Shown: positions 1 to 12,100 of the stretch, in pieces
Layout: each line of letters starts with the position of its first letter
How positions within the stretch are numbered: the stretch's first letter is position 1
Assembly (NCBI GenBank): GCA_029931535.1
Contig: JAQPZY010001419.1
Coordinates: forward strand, 186,001 to 250,000
From: Margaritifera margaritifera
Taxonomy: Eukaryota > Mollusca > Bivalvia > Unionida > Margaritiferidae
Direction: 5' to 3'
Length of the DNA: 64,000 nt
Notes under the pieces: generated by a model
What the model was told of the DNA's origin: nothing
The model's input: only the letters and a program-made list of their open reading frames with translations
Database searches by the model: none
Program-made: the position numbers and the translations under genes

Positions 1-390
1 CAAGGTTTCTCCATTTTTAGCAACTTCACATTAGAAAGTACACTGGCATCAATTCCAAAGGACAAAGACCTTAATCCCTGAATGCTTTCTGTGAAACTTT
101 GTCCAATTCTGCTGTGGTTTTTTTTGATAAAGTTGTTTAAATGTTTTCTATTTTTAGTAATGGTGACCATATTTGAGGACTGATCAGCACAATTTATACA
201 AAATTAATATCTCCTCATGACAGGATAAATTCTGTGGAGCAGTTTGGAGAGGTCATTTAAACTTTAAAGGCCATCATGCCAGGATGCTATCTGTCAAAAT
301 TTGGTTGCAATGAGTCAAGTGCTTTTTAAGAAATTAGCAATTGTTGCCGTACCACAAGCTCACTTGTCCTTATGATCTGGTGAACTAACA
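1..390 (+). repeat. Tandem array A (partial), with conserved 3' end
   Basis: Units carry TTTTTAGTAATGGTGACCAT, GATCAGCA and CATGCCAGGATGCTATCTGT, as in the arrays at 11150-11900 and 53090-53870. The end CTTATGATCTGGTGAACTAA (369-388) resembles the end of the 53 kb copy. Cut by the window edge. Confidence 0.6.
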
Positions 391-2279
391 TTGAAATTAT
401 CTTATTTCAACAAGCTTTTTCATTGAACAAATGAAGAATTAAATCCAGACATGCAAAAATCGATCTCTGCAACTTCTGAGAAATCCAGAACCGAATAGGT
501 TTGTTGGTTATCGATCAATATTTTCAATGACATTGTAAAAAGAAACATTTACATCATAACAACATGTTTGAAATGAATGTATTTTATCATCTTCTTTAGT
601 TGAACCTTCAATCAGTTTATGTTAATATTCATAATGCCCCATATGCTGATATTTATTTTCTTTTCATCATTTAGCAACTAATACTATACTAAATGCATCT
701 TGTTGCGACCTATTAATAAACAAGACTTGCTTGTCATTCCAAATAAGTTTTCATGTCAATATAAAAAACTATTTCTGTAAAGTTAATATTCATGTAAGAA
801 GGCATAGGAATTTACCAATTTTGCACAAGTTTACAATGAACGAGGTCTATCTCTGCATTTCATCTTTGATAAAAACCATTAGTTTTATTTTCATCTTTGA
901 TACATACTGTCTACATCAAATTTTATAACAGTAATATCATATGCTACTAAACAAAGTTAATATACATACATGTAGCGTACAACTACTTTACCTGGTGATT
1001 ACATTAAGGTGTCCATCGGGGAATTAAGGGCTGGTTATTTTCTGATATTCCTGCTTAATTCTGGTCATTTCAGGTCTTTTCTTCTTTACAATTCAGCCAT
1101 TAAAATGGCTTTTTAGGGTTTTAGAGAAAATTTCCCTTTTTGGACCACTGCAGATTCATGGCTTTCATTGAAGATCATTCCACCTAGTTATTTGCTAAAA
1201 GATCTCATACTTCGACATTGACAGTATTAAAGGGTGTCCACATTTTCTTTAAATCCATACTTGTACATTTTTATTTTCTAATGCTGACTTTTTTTCAATG
1301 AAAAATTTAAGATTAGTGAAAAACAAAGCAACAGTTATGTATCATATGACATTGCTGGTATAATCTATTTTGAATTATTCTAATATTTATTGCATACGAA
1401 GTGAATTTGCTTTTAAGATACTCTGGTTTATCTGTTAATTAAATGATGTCAGCCAGCAACAAATGCATTTAAAGCTATGATTATAACCACTAGTTAAAAA
1501 TTCAATGACTAAAAATAGTGGACACCCTCAAGTGAAAGAAATGTCTCCTGGATTATTTTTGTCTAATGTACAATCAGCTATAAGCATCTGTAAAAGCTTT
1601 AAAGACATATTATTAATGTGATCGACAAGACACAATGCAATTTTAGCAAATGGAAATATCTGATATTCTGATTTACATGTACCAAAATATTTTGAAGTGT
1701 GGCATTTACAAAGTTGAAAAATAGATATACAAATGTCAATTTGTCAATACAACCAAGCAATATTACATTTTAAAAATAAGACACCAATCAATTTTTCACC
1801 CTTTCTAAAGTTAAAGTTTCATTGTTAAATAGTGTTAAATTAAATAGCACAAGTATAAAAGTTGCTTCATCTTTTTTTTTTTTTTAAGTCTCAAAACCTG
1901 CATGCAAAAACAATAAAATGAAGTTTATACACTATAAGAAGATTACATCTCCAACAAACATTTGAATTCATTTATACGAAGGAGCTTAAATCCTTCTGAA
2001 AATATTTAGCATCATTGAACAACAATGAGGGTTACTGAATCCAATGCCTCAACTTGGATGGGTGCATTGCAAAGGGCCCCACTCGCTACAATTTGCTCCT
2101 CGGGGATTTACCGTGAGAAACCCTTCTTGAGAAACTCGAGTTAGGAGATGGGTATACAAGGACCATGTTTTCCATAAATGATGACAAGGAATACATAAAA
2201 TCCAACTCCTTCAAGGACTCCTAAATACAAGCAACATCCAATGTTAAGATCTGAAGTTTATCCACTATTTTTAGTTTGG
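391..2279. other. No gene seen; AT-rich flank
   Basis: Beyond the KHDRBS 3' end. Only short frames; no domain, RNA or clean transposon end recognised. Confidence 0.6.
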
Positions 2280-2480
2280 TGTTCTACGACTCGGCAACAC
2301 AAGTAGGTTATTTAGCGCCAAGGCAACTGGAGTAAAGTGCCTTGCCCAAGGAAACACCATAGTAGCCAACCCTGGCTGATCGAATGGTCGGAATCAAACA
2401 CAGGGCTCCCATCTCCATTAGTTGCCTCTTGTGACCTATGGGAGGTTGCATTCTACATCCAATAGCCCCCAGTGGGAAAA
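2280..2480 (+). repeat. SINE-like module with GTGCCTTGCCCAAGG motif
   Basis: Contains GGAGTAAAGTGCCTTGCCCA, then CCAACCCTGGCTGATCGAAT and GGTCGGAATCAAAC. The motif 'AAGTGCCTTGCCCAAGG ... GG-ATCGAAC' recurs in interspersed repeats of many animals, with the last block B-box-like. No clean ends were found. Confidence 0.4.
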
Positions 2481-4960
2481 GTTGATTGACAAGGGCCAAA
2501 ATGGAGTAGAGACAAAAGCCATAAAAGACGCATCTAGTTCTAAGAAACGATGTTCATGACAAATTGCACCAGAATATGCTGAAAGGCCCCTGAAATATGT
2601 TGATTACAAGCAACATGCCATGTGAAGATATGAAGCTGCTTGAAAAGGGGCCACAATTCTGTCCAAAATGGTGCGGACAAGACAAAACCCATAAATAAAG
2701 TAGGCACTGGTTACTGGGATCAAAATTCCTACTACACCCCCACCCGATGATTTTTTTTTTATTTTGTGGGGTTTAACGCTATTTTTCAGCACACAATACA
2801 CGGCGGCCAGTATAATTTGGTGGATGAAGAACAACCCACCCACGAGAAGCTACCATCAAGCATTCTCTCGTACCCGTGTTCGTCGAGCCAAGACTTGAAC
2901 CAATGTGGACAGGCGAGATGCCAAGTTATCTGTAAAGATGCATGCCTTAAACCACTCAACCAATAGAGATCCCTCCACGGACTAAAGAAATTTTCCCTGA
3001 CCACACATTTATGGTCAAACAAACACTTTCCGTTGTTTCACATGTGTAACAAAGGAATGGACACTATTTTTCTAACAATAAAAGCCCATGCTTGATACCA
3101 CCCACCCCCCAACAAATTTTAGCACACGATTTATGTTAGAAAGCAATGTCCTACAATATAATCACACCCCCAATACTGTATTGGTCGTAAGCAGCTTGCT
3201 CCTTGGGTGTATTATGGAAGAAATTGTCATTGAAGTTGGCATTCACAGCCAACCCCATACCACCTTTTAGTTCAACATTCTATTTGAAAAATGCCGGATG
3301 TGTGAACAAAAACCCGTTTAACATGAATGAATCCAAACATACATTTAAACATCTTACAACGCCAATTTTGTAATGTAACAAATGACGACATTAATTTGAA
3401 ATCCTCAATGGCTGTTTAAAAATGTACTCATGTTCATAATCAAAATAATATCCTTTTGAACAAGCCATCATGAAGATGGCCGGTAGTATAAAACTGCATT
3501 TACTGGACTGGAAACCCCAATCCCAAAACAGCAATACCACCTTTAAATAAATTCATGTTACTCAAAACATTCAGCACTGAAGCAAATTTTAGATCATGGA
3601 CAAGAAAAGAACCCTTTCCATGAACATTGCAAAACACATTTCCATGCATAATTGTCGACATTAAAATTTTGCGCGACGGGGTTAACAAATTGCACAACTT
3701 TAGATTTTCACAGACTTTTGAACTTTCAGGGCTCAAAATTATGTGTATTCTGCTAGCCCGAGGCTAGTAAATTTAACAATTTCAATAGTCTGATGGCTAG
3801 TAAAGTTTCCGTTGCCACCGGTCAGTGTTTTGTGGGCAAGACTAGTGAAGATTCAGCAGGACTAATCGATTTCTCAATCTACTAGTACTTCTGGCTAAAA
3901 AAAATTTAAGTTAAATTCTGACTATCTTCATCTGTGGGAACCCTAATAAATGGCATACCCAGATCTAAGAGACAATGTTCTTATCTAATTCCATAATAAT
4001 ATATTTCATGGGTCACAATTCTGTCCAACATGGAGTTCACGAGACCAAACCCATAAAAGACGCAAGTTTGTGACACAAAGTTCACACCATATTGTATCTG
4101 AATATGGTTCTTGAGCTATGCCAATTACAAGCAGCATTCCATGTAAAGTTTTCAAGGGAACTGTCGATGGTCACAACTCTATCCTAAATGAAGTCGAGAC
4201 AAAATCCATAAAAGGCACAGCTAGACATATACAACAATGTTTATACAAAATTGCATCAAATATGCCAAATGGTTCTCGAGCCATGTCAGTTACAAGCAAC
4301 ATCCAATGTGACCATGGTTTGTACCGAGATTTGTTTAAAAATAACTTTTCCAAGCCTTCCAAAAGATTTCAAGGCATAATTGTCTATTATGGACGTCATT
4401 TTTTTCTCTCCATATATTACTTCGTGTATCCCCAACATAAATCTCAAAAAATGTCAAAGAAAAACAATTAGCATGTCAAGAGTAAAATGACGTTGGCAAA
4501 CTACACGTCAGATCCACAAAAATTTCTCCCATGTTACCATCATTTCTGGAAAGGGTGTAAATAACATTATCTGAATTTAAAATCTTGTATATTTTTTAAA
4601 ATCAAGTTTTAACTGTATTCCCTCAGATATATTCAAAGATTGGGGGGGGGGGGCAAAATTCAAGAAATTTTCAAGGGTAAAACCTAATTTTTTGAAATAC
4701 AAGGAGATTTCAAGGTTGTATTACTCATATATTAAGATATCAAGAACCACAAGTCTATCCAAAATCGAGTTTTTGAGACAAAACCCGTAAACGGTACACT
4801 AAAGTCTGAAAAGATGTTGATACCAAATTGCATCAGAAAATGTTGGTTTTGAGCTATGCCTGCATCAGCAACATCCCATGTCAAGAAATGAAGTTGTGAT
4901 GGGACAGAACTCTATCCAAAATGATGTCGGCAGATAAAACCATAAAGACACGCCCATGTT
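2460..4960 (+). repeat. Tandem-type repeat G, three clusters of ~160 bp units
   Basis: A unit with CACAATTCTGTCCAAAATGG, GACAAAACCCATAAAAGACG, GAGCTATGCC and TACAAGCAACAT is seen near 2490 and 2650 (160 bp apart), 4013 and 4173 (160 bp), and 4751 and 4907 (156 bp). The stretches between hold a SINE (2751-2990) and unassigned DNA. Coordinates are the outer limits of the three clusters. Confidence 0.6.
2751..2990 (-). repeat. tRNA-derived SINE with Pol III A/B boxes
   Basis: On the minus strand the head reads GGTTGAGTGGTTTAAGG (tRNA Ser/Leu-like A-box region, 2944-2960) and GGTTCAAGTCT (B box, 2891-2901), then a tail with TATACTGGCCGCCGTGTATT, GCTGAAAAATAGCGTTAAAC and an A-rich end (~2751-2762). 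The order of head, body and A-rich tail is that of a tRNA-derived SINE. It sits between clusters of repeat G. Confidence 0.7.
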
Positions 4961-5838
4961 GGGACATTGTATTGCAACAAACTATGAGAATACCTTGAAT
5001 TATTCAGAGATATACCTACTGCACAAGAAATTTTAAACAGACAAAAAATGAGTTATAATAGCATCAAAACTTGACATGGAAAAAACAAAACCTTAAATGT
5101 ACACAAGCCCACCAAATTATGTGGAAGGTCTGCATAGCTTTTGTGGTTTAAGTGTTACTAGACGGACCAACGGAAAAGGTGATTACCATACAACTTCTGT
5201 ATCTTGATGTGGGACCCCAATTAAATGGGACAATTCTTCTTGGGCTACATTTCTACAATCACCAAGGCTTCTACAAAACTGGTTTTATACAACAGTTGGT
5301 CTGGCATACTTTTCAACTCTGAACAATCTTTTAGGTTAAGCCTTCCTATGGTTTATTTTGGTTTGATTGGTCCAGCTACTGAATTTTTAAATTGAAAACC
5401 TCTCCCTTACATTTGTTCCGAGGCATTGGAATTAGTTCCCTTGAAAGAAACAATATTGGATCTCAATTAGACGACAAAACAATTTTATTCACGATTTTAA
5501 GAATATTTAATATGACAATATTTGATGAAATGAACACTACAGTGATCAAAGACTATCTTAAAACCACAAGTTTAAGAAATGAAAACATCTAAGGAGTAGA
5601 AGAAAAAAATATGGAGAATTCTCATACATGAATATTTTGATGTTTGAATTTAAAGTTTTATTTGTAGGAAATAGGCAGCACTTGACTTTATGTTCTTTCA
5701 AAGATAGGAAGTAAATTAATGCAAAGGACTTTTTTTTATGTACATGTCCTTGTTTATGTCCATTTTAATTGCCGAGATTAAAATGTCTTTTCATACATTT
5801 TCTGTTTTGGTAATTTCAAACCTGTTTGGGACCTCCAA
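4961..5838. other. Probable KHDRBS 3' flank or extended 3' UTR
   Basis: AT-rich, no coding potential on either strand. If the AATAAA at 5839 is not used, part of this may be 3' UTR. Confidence 0.5.
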
Positions 5839-5844
5839 TTTATT
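5839..5844 (-). promoter_or_regulatory. Candidate poly(A) signal AATAAA for KHDRBS
   Basis: First AATAAA on the minus strand after the stop codon, about 230 nt downstream. Other AATAAA-like hexamers lie further on (for example near 5484), so the true 3' end is not certain. Confidence 0.35.
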
Positions 5845-6073
5845 GTTCTCATTTTTCTATTCATTTTTAAAGTTTGTGAAGTTCATATTTATGTACCTTG
5901 GAGGTATGTATTCTGTAAATTTAAGAATGTAGTGGTACTGCCCACTCTCCACTGATATATGCTGTACATAGTCGTTGGTGTAGGGGTCATTCCACACTTG
6001 CAAGTTTTCAGACTTTTCCATCCTTAATGACAGAATACACACATTAAAAAACCAGTGTATAATGTTGTCGAGA

Positions 6074-6186
6074 TTAGTAGCCGCCACGTCCGGAGCTGCC
6101 ATAGGGGTGACTTCTGAACTGACCACGACCTCGGGATGATGGTGGGGATTTGAAACTGGAACTACCTCCATAACCAGCTGAAGCTC
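6074..6186 (-). CDS. KHDRBS: KHDRBS exon 9 (basic C-terminal tail and stop)
   Basis: 113 coding nt ending in TAA (6076-6074). Reads [20 protein letters not shown] then [15 protein letters not shown]. The K-PP and HPYG blocks correspond to the Sam68 C-terminal nuclear localisation signal. Acceptor TTAACAG. Confidence 0.93.
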
Positions 6187-9100
6187 CTGTTAATAAATAC
6201 AATATCATCAATCTCCCTTTTATTGTTATTGAAAGAATTCTGTAAATTGATCATTATGCATTTCTAATATAATTCTATATCACAATTCAAAATCAATTTA
6301 TTTAACCTATCCACACTTGGGGCTGAATTAACATCTTGTATAAAAAAAAATATCACATTATCAATTAATTCTTTACAGATCATCAATACAGACAAGTCTA
6401 CTCATGATCGTTTTACAACATTTGTCGTACATGTTAATTGCAGAAACTAGAGTGCGAAAATCTGCTTTACATGCTCCATTTTTGACCCAAGAATGAAAGA
6501 ATGCACAATCTTGCCCTCGTAGTACTCACACTTATAATCAAGCAAATACTGCAATTTTTAGCAAAACGTGCCTGCTTCTGCCTCCTCATTGGGAGAAAAG
6601 TAAAGACTGCTGTTCCCTCCTGGGGATCGAAGCCAAAGACTTGCATTCTGGAATCCCAAAGAACCCTCTTCATCATGCTTGCAAAGATTATGCACAAGCA
6701 GTAAAATTCAAGACAGTAAAAGGACCATAGAACAGCCTCTATTATCCATACCTGTTTCTGAACTTGCAAATACTTGTCTGAATACATGACAATCGTAGAC
6801 CCAACTCAAAAATACAACTGAGCAAGAAACTTGCCATTATTATGTACCAATATTTCAGCTATCCCAGCTTGAATAAAATGGGTTTCTACTGTAGTTCTTT
6901 CATTCTCTTGCAATAAATATTGCATAAATAACAAAATACACTCAAAATGTCAAGATCTATATATGCATGTAGTAGCATTTTATGGCAACTTGGCATAACA
7001 GTGGTCATATGGTATCAACTACAGGTGAAGTTAAAAAAATGTACGAATAGATTGCACACAAATTTTGTAAGATAAACCCTTCCAAATAAATCTAAACACG
7101 AAAAAAAAATAAAATGTAAAGATGATAACATTCCATAATATGTATCAAGGTCTATACAGATTTGATGATCAATTTATTTCAACCAAAGGCAAGTCGATGT
7201 TAGTGGGCATGTGGTGAAAACGGCATGAAAATGAGAATTTGAATTACAAAATACATTTTCAAAGAATATAGTATTAAACAAGTATCACAAAAAGGTTAGG
7301 GCCTGCATGTTAAACCCACAATCAAAGTACTGCTGTAAAATGAAGTGACTTGGACCCCAATGTTAAAATGTTGAACAAGCAGGTCACAGAAATTGTTCGA
7401 GCTTTAGAACAATTCATCCTCGTATTAAGAAAATTCATCAAGGGATCAAGGACATATTAGCAACATGAAGACACCGGAAGTAAAATTCTGAACGCAAATT
7501 TTCTATGAATGTGACCTGGAGTCCAAGGTCAAAGGAACAAGTGAGCATGTTGCAGAATGAATGTTCTTGGGTTCATATTGATTACACCCAAGCTGGAAGA
7601 AAATCTATGAATGCATTTAGGAATACAAGGAAAGAGAACAACTCTAACCTAAAACCATAACACAAATTTACGACTGTGACCATGATCCAAAGGTAAAAGG
7701 AGCAAGTGAACATGTAGAATGAGTTCTTTTAAGCTTCACTATCATTCATGCTAAGTATGATGAAAATCTATCAAGGGGTTTTGGAAATTAACCCAAACCA
7801 TAAACTGTTGATGTTGATGGCATCAGAAAAGTGACTGCCATGTCTAGCTTCCCACTAAAGTGGGCTCGACATGTGAACACGGAAATTAGAGCATGCCTGA
7901 AACCTTCAATGTTTTCACAATGCTATCTGGTCAACATGTCTTCACAATCTTCAGATTCGCTGTATATGCAGAAAAGTGACGAAATTTCTGGACAGTTTTG
8001 TCTACATTTTAGCAGAACTCGAATGCATCATCTGGCCTACAGGTCAGTTTCCGAGCCACTCCATTTCAATCAACATGTGGGTGAGGAAATGCACTTTCTT
8101 TTGGTATGGGGTGGGGTTAGAACTTTATTTTTCTCCACTGTATAATTGAATTCTTTTCTATAGTTGATACCCCTTCAAACCAAAAGTGGTATGCCACCCT
8201 ACCCCCCCCCCCCCTCCAGGTAGATTGAAATAGCTCTCAATGAACAGCTCTTATTTTTCCTCGTAATTTAAATCTTTTGAATTACCAATGCTTGGTTGCA
8301 ACAACTTTTAAAAACTGAAGATTCAGCAGTACTAAAGAATCACAATGCAGTTGTAGCATCTTGTATTTCCAGGATTGCCTCGAATTTGAGGAATTTTTTA
8401 AAAACTCTTTTGACCTATCTTCCCCAAGAGCAGACTCCCTAGTGTACAAATTTTAGAACAATGTACTTGTTTTCACCCTTCACATCACCTCTACCTTTGA
8501 CAAAAATCCCAATGTTACCTTCATTATTACTGATAATGTAAAATCTAAATCGGAGGATATTTTTTTAGAACCGTTTGTCTATGCAATTATACTAACCATA
8601 GTCCTCGTATCCACCTGCTGAACCATGGCCATAGTCAAAGTACTGGGTGTCACTGAAATGAAAATTACATTTGAACTGCATATATGCAACAATGGCTTAG
8701 TTCATGCCACCAATCTATTTCTTTATTAGTCCTCTCTGGCTACAATCCTCAAAATCAAAAATCTTCTTGGCATTAGATTTCTACTAAAGCAGTACTTCTA
8801 ATTAAACCAATCCTGTGTAAAAATAATGACTTTTAATAACAATTCTGCTATATAAAATCTGTTTTTAATGCAGATTTCATTTTTCATTTACAAAATTCAA
8901 GTTCCAACTTCTGATAAGGTTACAACAATTAATCAAACAAGAGTCCCTCTAAGAGACCGACATGAAACTGGGCAAAAAGAATTTCCAAGAAATGAAGACG
9001 AGACCATTTCTCATGACTAGAAGTGAAATTAACTTTTAAAATTTGAGCTTTTTAAAAAGCTTTTTTTCAAGGTTCAAGAAATGAAGCAATTACAAGATTA

Positions 9101-12100
9101 TATCTATGGCGAGCACAACATTTATTAAAAATTTGAAAATGAATGATGTAATAGAATGACCAGATGTCTTGAATTTGCACGCTTTCTTTACCGCTAGGCT
9201 AGCCCAACGAAAAACCATATGCAAAAAAGCATTTTGTATGGGAGCCGTTCATTTTTTCAAAATTTAAAAAAAAAAAATAATTTATGTTTCGTTTCGTTTT
9301 TTTGGGGGGTGGGTTGGGGGGAGGGGCATTTTTAGGTTTCTAAGGTCTACTTCTAACCCCGATTTCTTCCTTTTAACTGTGCAGTGTTGAAACCATCTGT
9401 GATATTCTTCAGAGACAACACGATTTTCAAAATAGCGGCAGTGGTAGACATATTGGACGTCAGATTGGCACAATTTTCATTTATGACCAAGCAGACTTCA
9501 TTTTAAGTCTTTTGGTAAAAAAACCCATGTCAATATGATCATTCATTCAGGGGGTGTAGTGACAGCAAGAGTTTCAAGATGGTCATCACGGCAGCCATAT
9601 TGGATGTACAATTGGCACCATTTTTCATTTAGGACCAACTAACTAGACATCACAAGAAGTTAACTGGTGAAAACCCCATGTCAATATAGTCATCCATTTG
9701 GGAGTAGAGATAACAATATTTTCAAGGTGTTCACAATAGTGGCCATATTGGACATTAGAACAGGTACCATTTTAATGTAGGAAAAACAAGATGTTATGCA
9801 AATCTTCGGCTGAAAACCCGATGCTGATTTCACTTTGTTTTTCTTTTATACGAGTAACAAGAAGATTTTCAAGATGGCTGCCATACTGGATATCAGACGG
9901 GCACCATTTCCATTTAGGACCAACTAGACGTAACAAGTCTTCTGGTGAAAGCACAATGTCGATAGGACCACCCGTCTAGGAAGTCAACTTGACGCCTCTT
10001 TTATTTACAACTAAACATCACAAGAAGTCTTTCCGTGAAAACTCCATGCTGATATGACCATTCATTGAGAAGCAGTGACAACTAGATGTTCAAGATGGCC
10101 ACTGTGGTGGCCATATTGGAGGTCCGAGCAACAGTTTTCATTTAGGACCAACTAAACATCATGAGATGACTTTTAATAAAAGCCCCATGATGACACAACC
10201 ATCCATTCAGGAGTAGCAATAACAAGATTCTCAAGATGGCTGCTATGGCGACCATACTTGTCCTCAAATAGGCACCATTTTCATTTAGAACCATCATCAT
10301 GAAAAGTCTTTAAGTGAAAACCCCATGTTGAGATGACCATTTATTCAGGAGTAGCTATAACAAGATTTTCAAAATGGCCACTGTGGTGACCATATTAGAT
10401 CAGATTGGCACCAATTTATTTAGGACCAGCAAGACATCATAACATGTCTTGTAGTGAAAACCCAATGTAGATATGAGCAATCATTCAGTGGTAGTGACAA
10501 ATTTTCAAGATGGCCACTGTGGCAGTCATATTGGATGTCCAATCAGCACAATTTTCATTTACAACTAACCAGACCACCACAGGATGAATGTGTAAAGTTA
10601 CACGACGATCCTGTAAACAGCTTAGGGGGAGTTGCATTGACAAATTTGTGCCAATTGACAATGGACCATCCCAGCAGCTCTTTTGGTCCATGACCAGTAG
10701 AGCTAACAAAAACTCCATCAATCAAAGATGGTACTTATGACCCATTTCGTTTTTCTTTTCAATCAACACTTGTTCCTTGTGAGAACAGACTAATTTTTTG
10801 TTGTTTAGTACAAATCTACTCGTCTTGAACAGTCCACAAGTTGTCAGGACCAACGGACAAGTGGTTTGTTGTATAAACCCCGATCTTGATACTTACTCGT
10901 GTCCTCCACCATAGCCAGCATCATAGGGGTCTGCTTTACCATACCCAGCATCATATCCTGCATCACCATAACCCTGAAAGACCATAGATAGCCATTTATA
11001 TACAAAAATCATGGTTAATTAATCCAGCATGTTATTAAGAAAAGTTTCAAAAACTATAATAAACTTGACAAATTAAATACCACTAAATCATTAACTTGCT
11101 GCTCGCTCACCTGGCCGACATCTGCCTAACAAGAACAGGAGGCAAAAATATCTCGTCAAGAAAAATGTTTTCTGTTCTTCAAATGTTCCTTGCAAAAATT
11201 GTTGCAAGGTTTGTCCATTTTTTTGGTATGATCATCCAGATTTAATAGCATATCAGCATTATATTTCCAAACAATGAAAGGCCTTTATGTCGGGGTGCCT
11301 TTTGTCCAAGTCAGTCGAATTCTGTTAAGCATTTAAAAAACATAAAATATTAAGTTCTTCAAATATGTTTCTACTTTTAGTAATGGTGTCCATATCTGAT
11401 GGCATATTATCATCATTTTTATCACGTTGAAAGATCTTTAAGCTAGGATGCTTTCTGTCAAATTCATCCAGATTTTGTTCGGAGTTTTTTCTTGAGAAGT
11501 TGCATAAAGGTTCCACTACAGAAACGGTAGCCATATTTTGGGATAGATCGGCATCATTTGTATAAAATTTAAAAGCCTTTCATGCCAGGATGCTTTCAAT
11601 CAACTTCTTTCCAGTGGTTTTTCTGTTTTTAGTAATGGCAGCAATATTTGATGATGAATCGGCGTCATTTGTAAAAATATGAAAGGCTTTTATGAACTTC
11701 AAAGGTCTTCATACCAGGATGCTGTGTCACACATATTTAGTCAAATTCTTGTCAGCAGCTTTTTAGAAGCATTTTCAAGTTTTTCCCTAGTTTTAGTAAC
11801 AATGATCATATTTTATGGTGGATCTGCATCATTTTTACAAATGTGAAAGGCCTTCATGCCAGGAAGCTCTCTGCCAAATTTGTTTGAAATTAGTGGTTTT
11901 TGAGAACTTTAAAATAGCAATCATTGATAGATACACAATAGATGGATGCAGGGCCATACTACAAACTTGTGCAAGCCAGGAAGAATTATATTGCCAAAAA
12001 AAGATGTCTGAATCTGCAGGAAAATCAATATGTTCTGAAAGAGCATTCAATTCTTTTGTCAGATACCTAAATTCATGCTTTTATTATTCACATTGAAATA

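Noticed and set aside
6570..6700. B-box-like GGGGATCGAAGCC suggesting a tRNA or SINE
   Set aside because: No matching A box at the proper distance and no tail or terminal repeats; single motif only.
9400..10721. Open frames of 60-79 codons on both strands in array B
   Set aside because: The same peptide fragments recur in each unit on both strands with stops between; produced by the repeat, not by selection.
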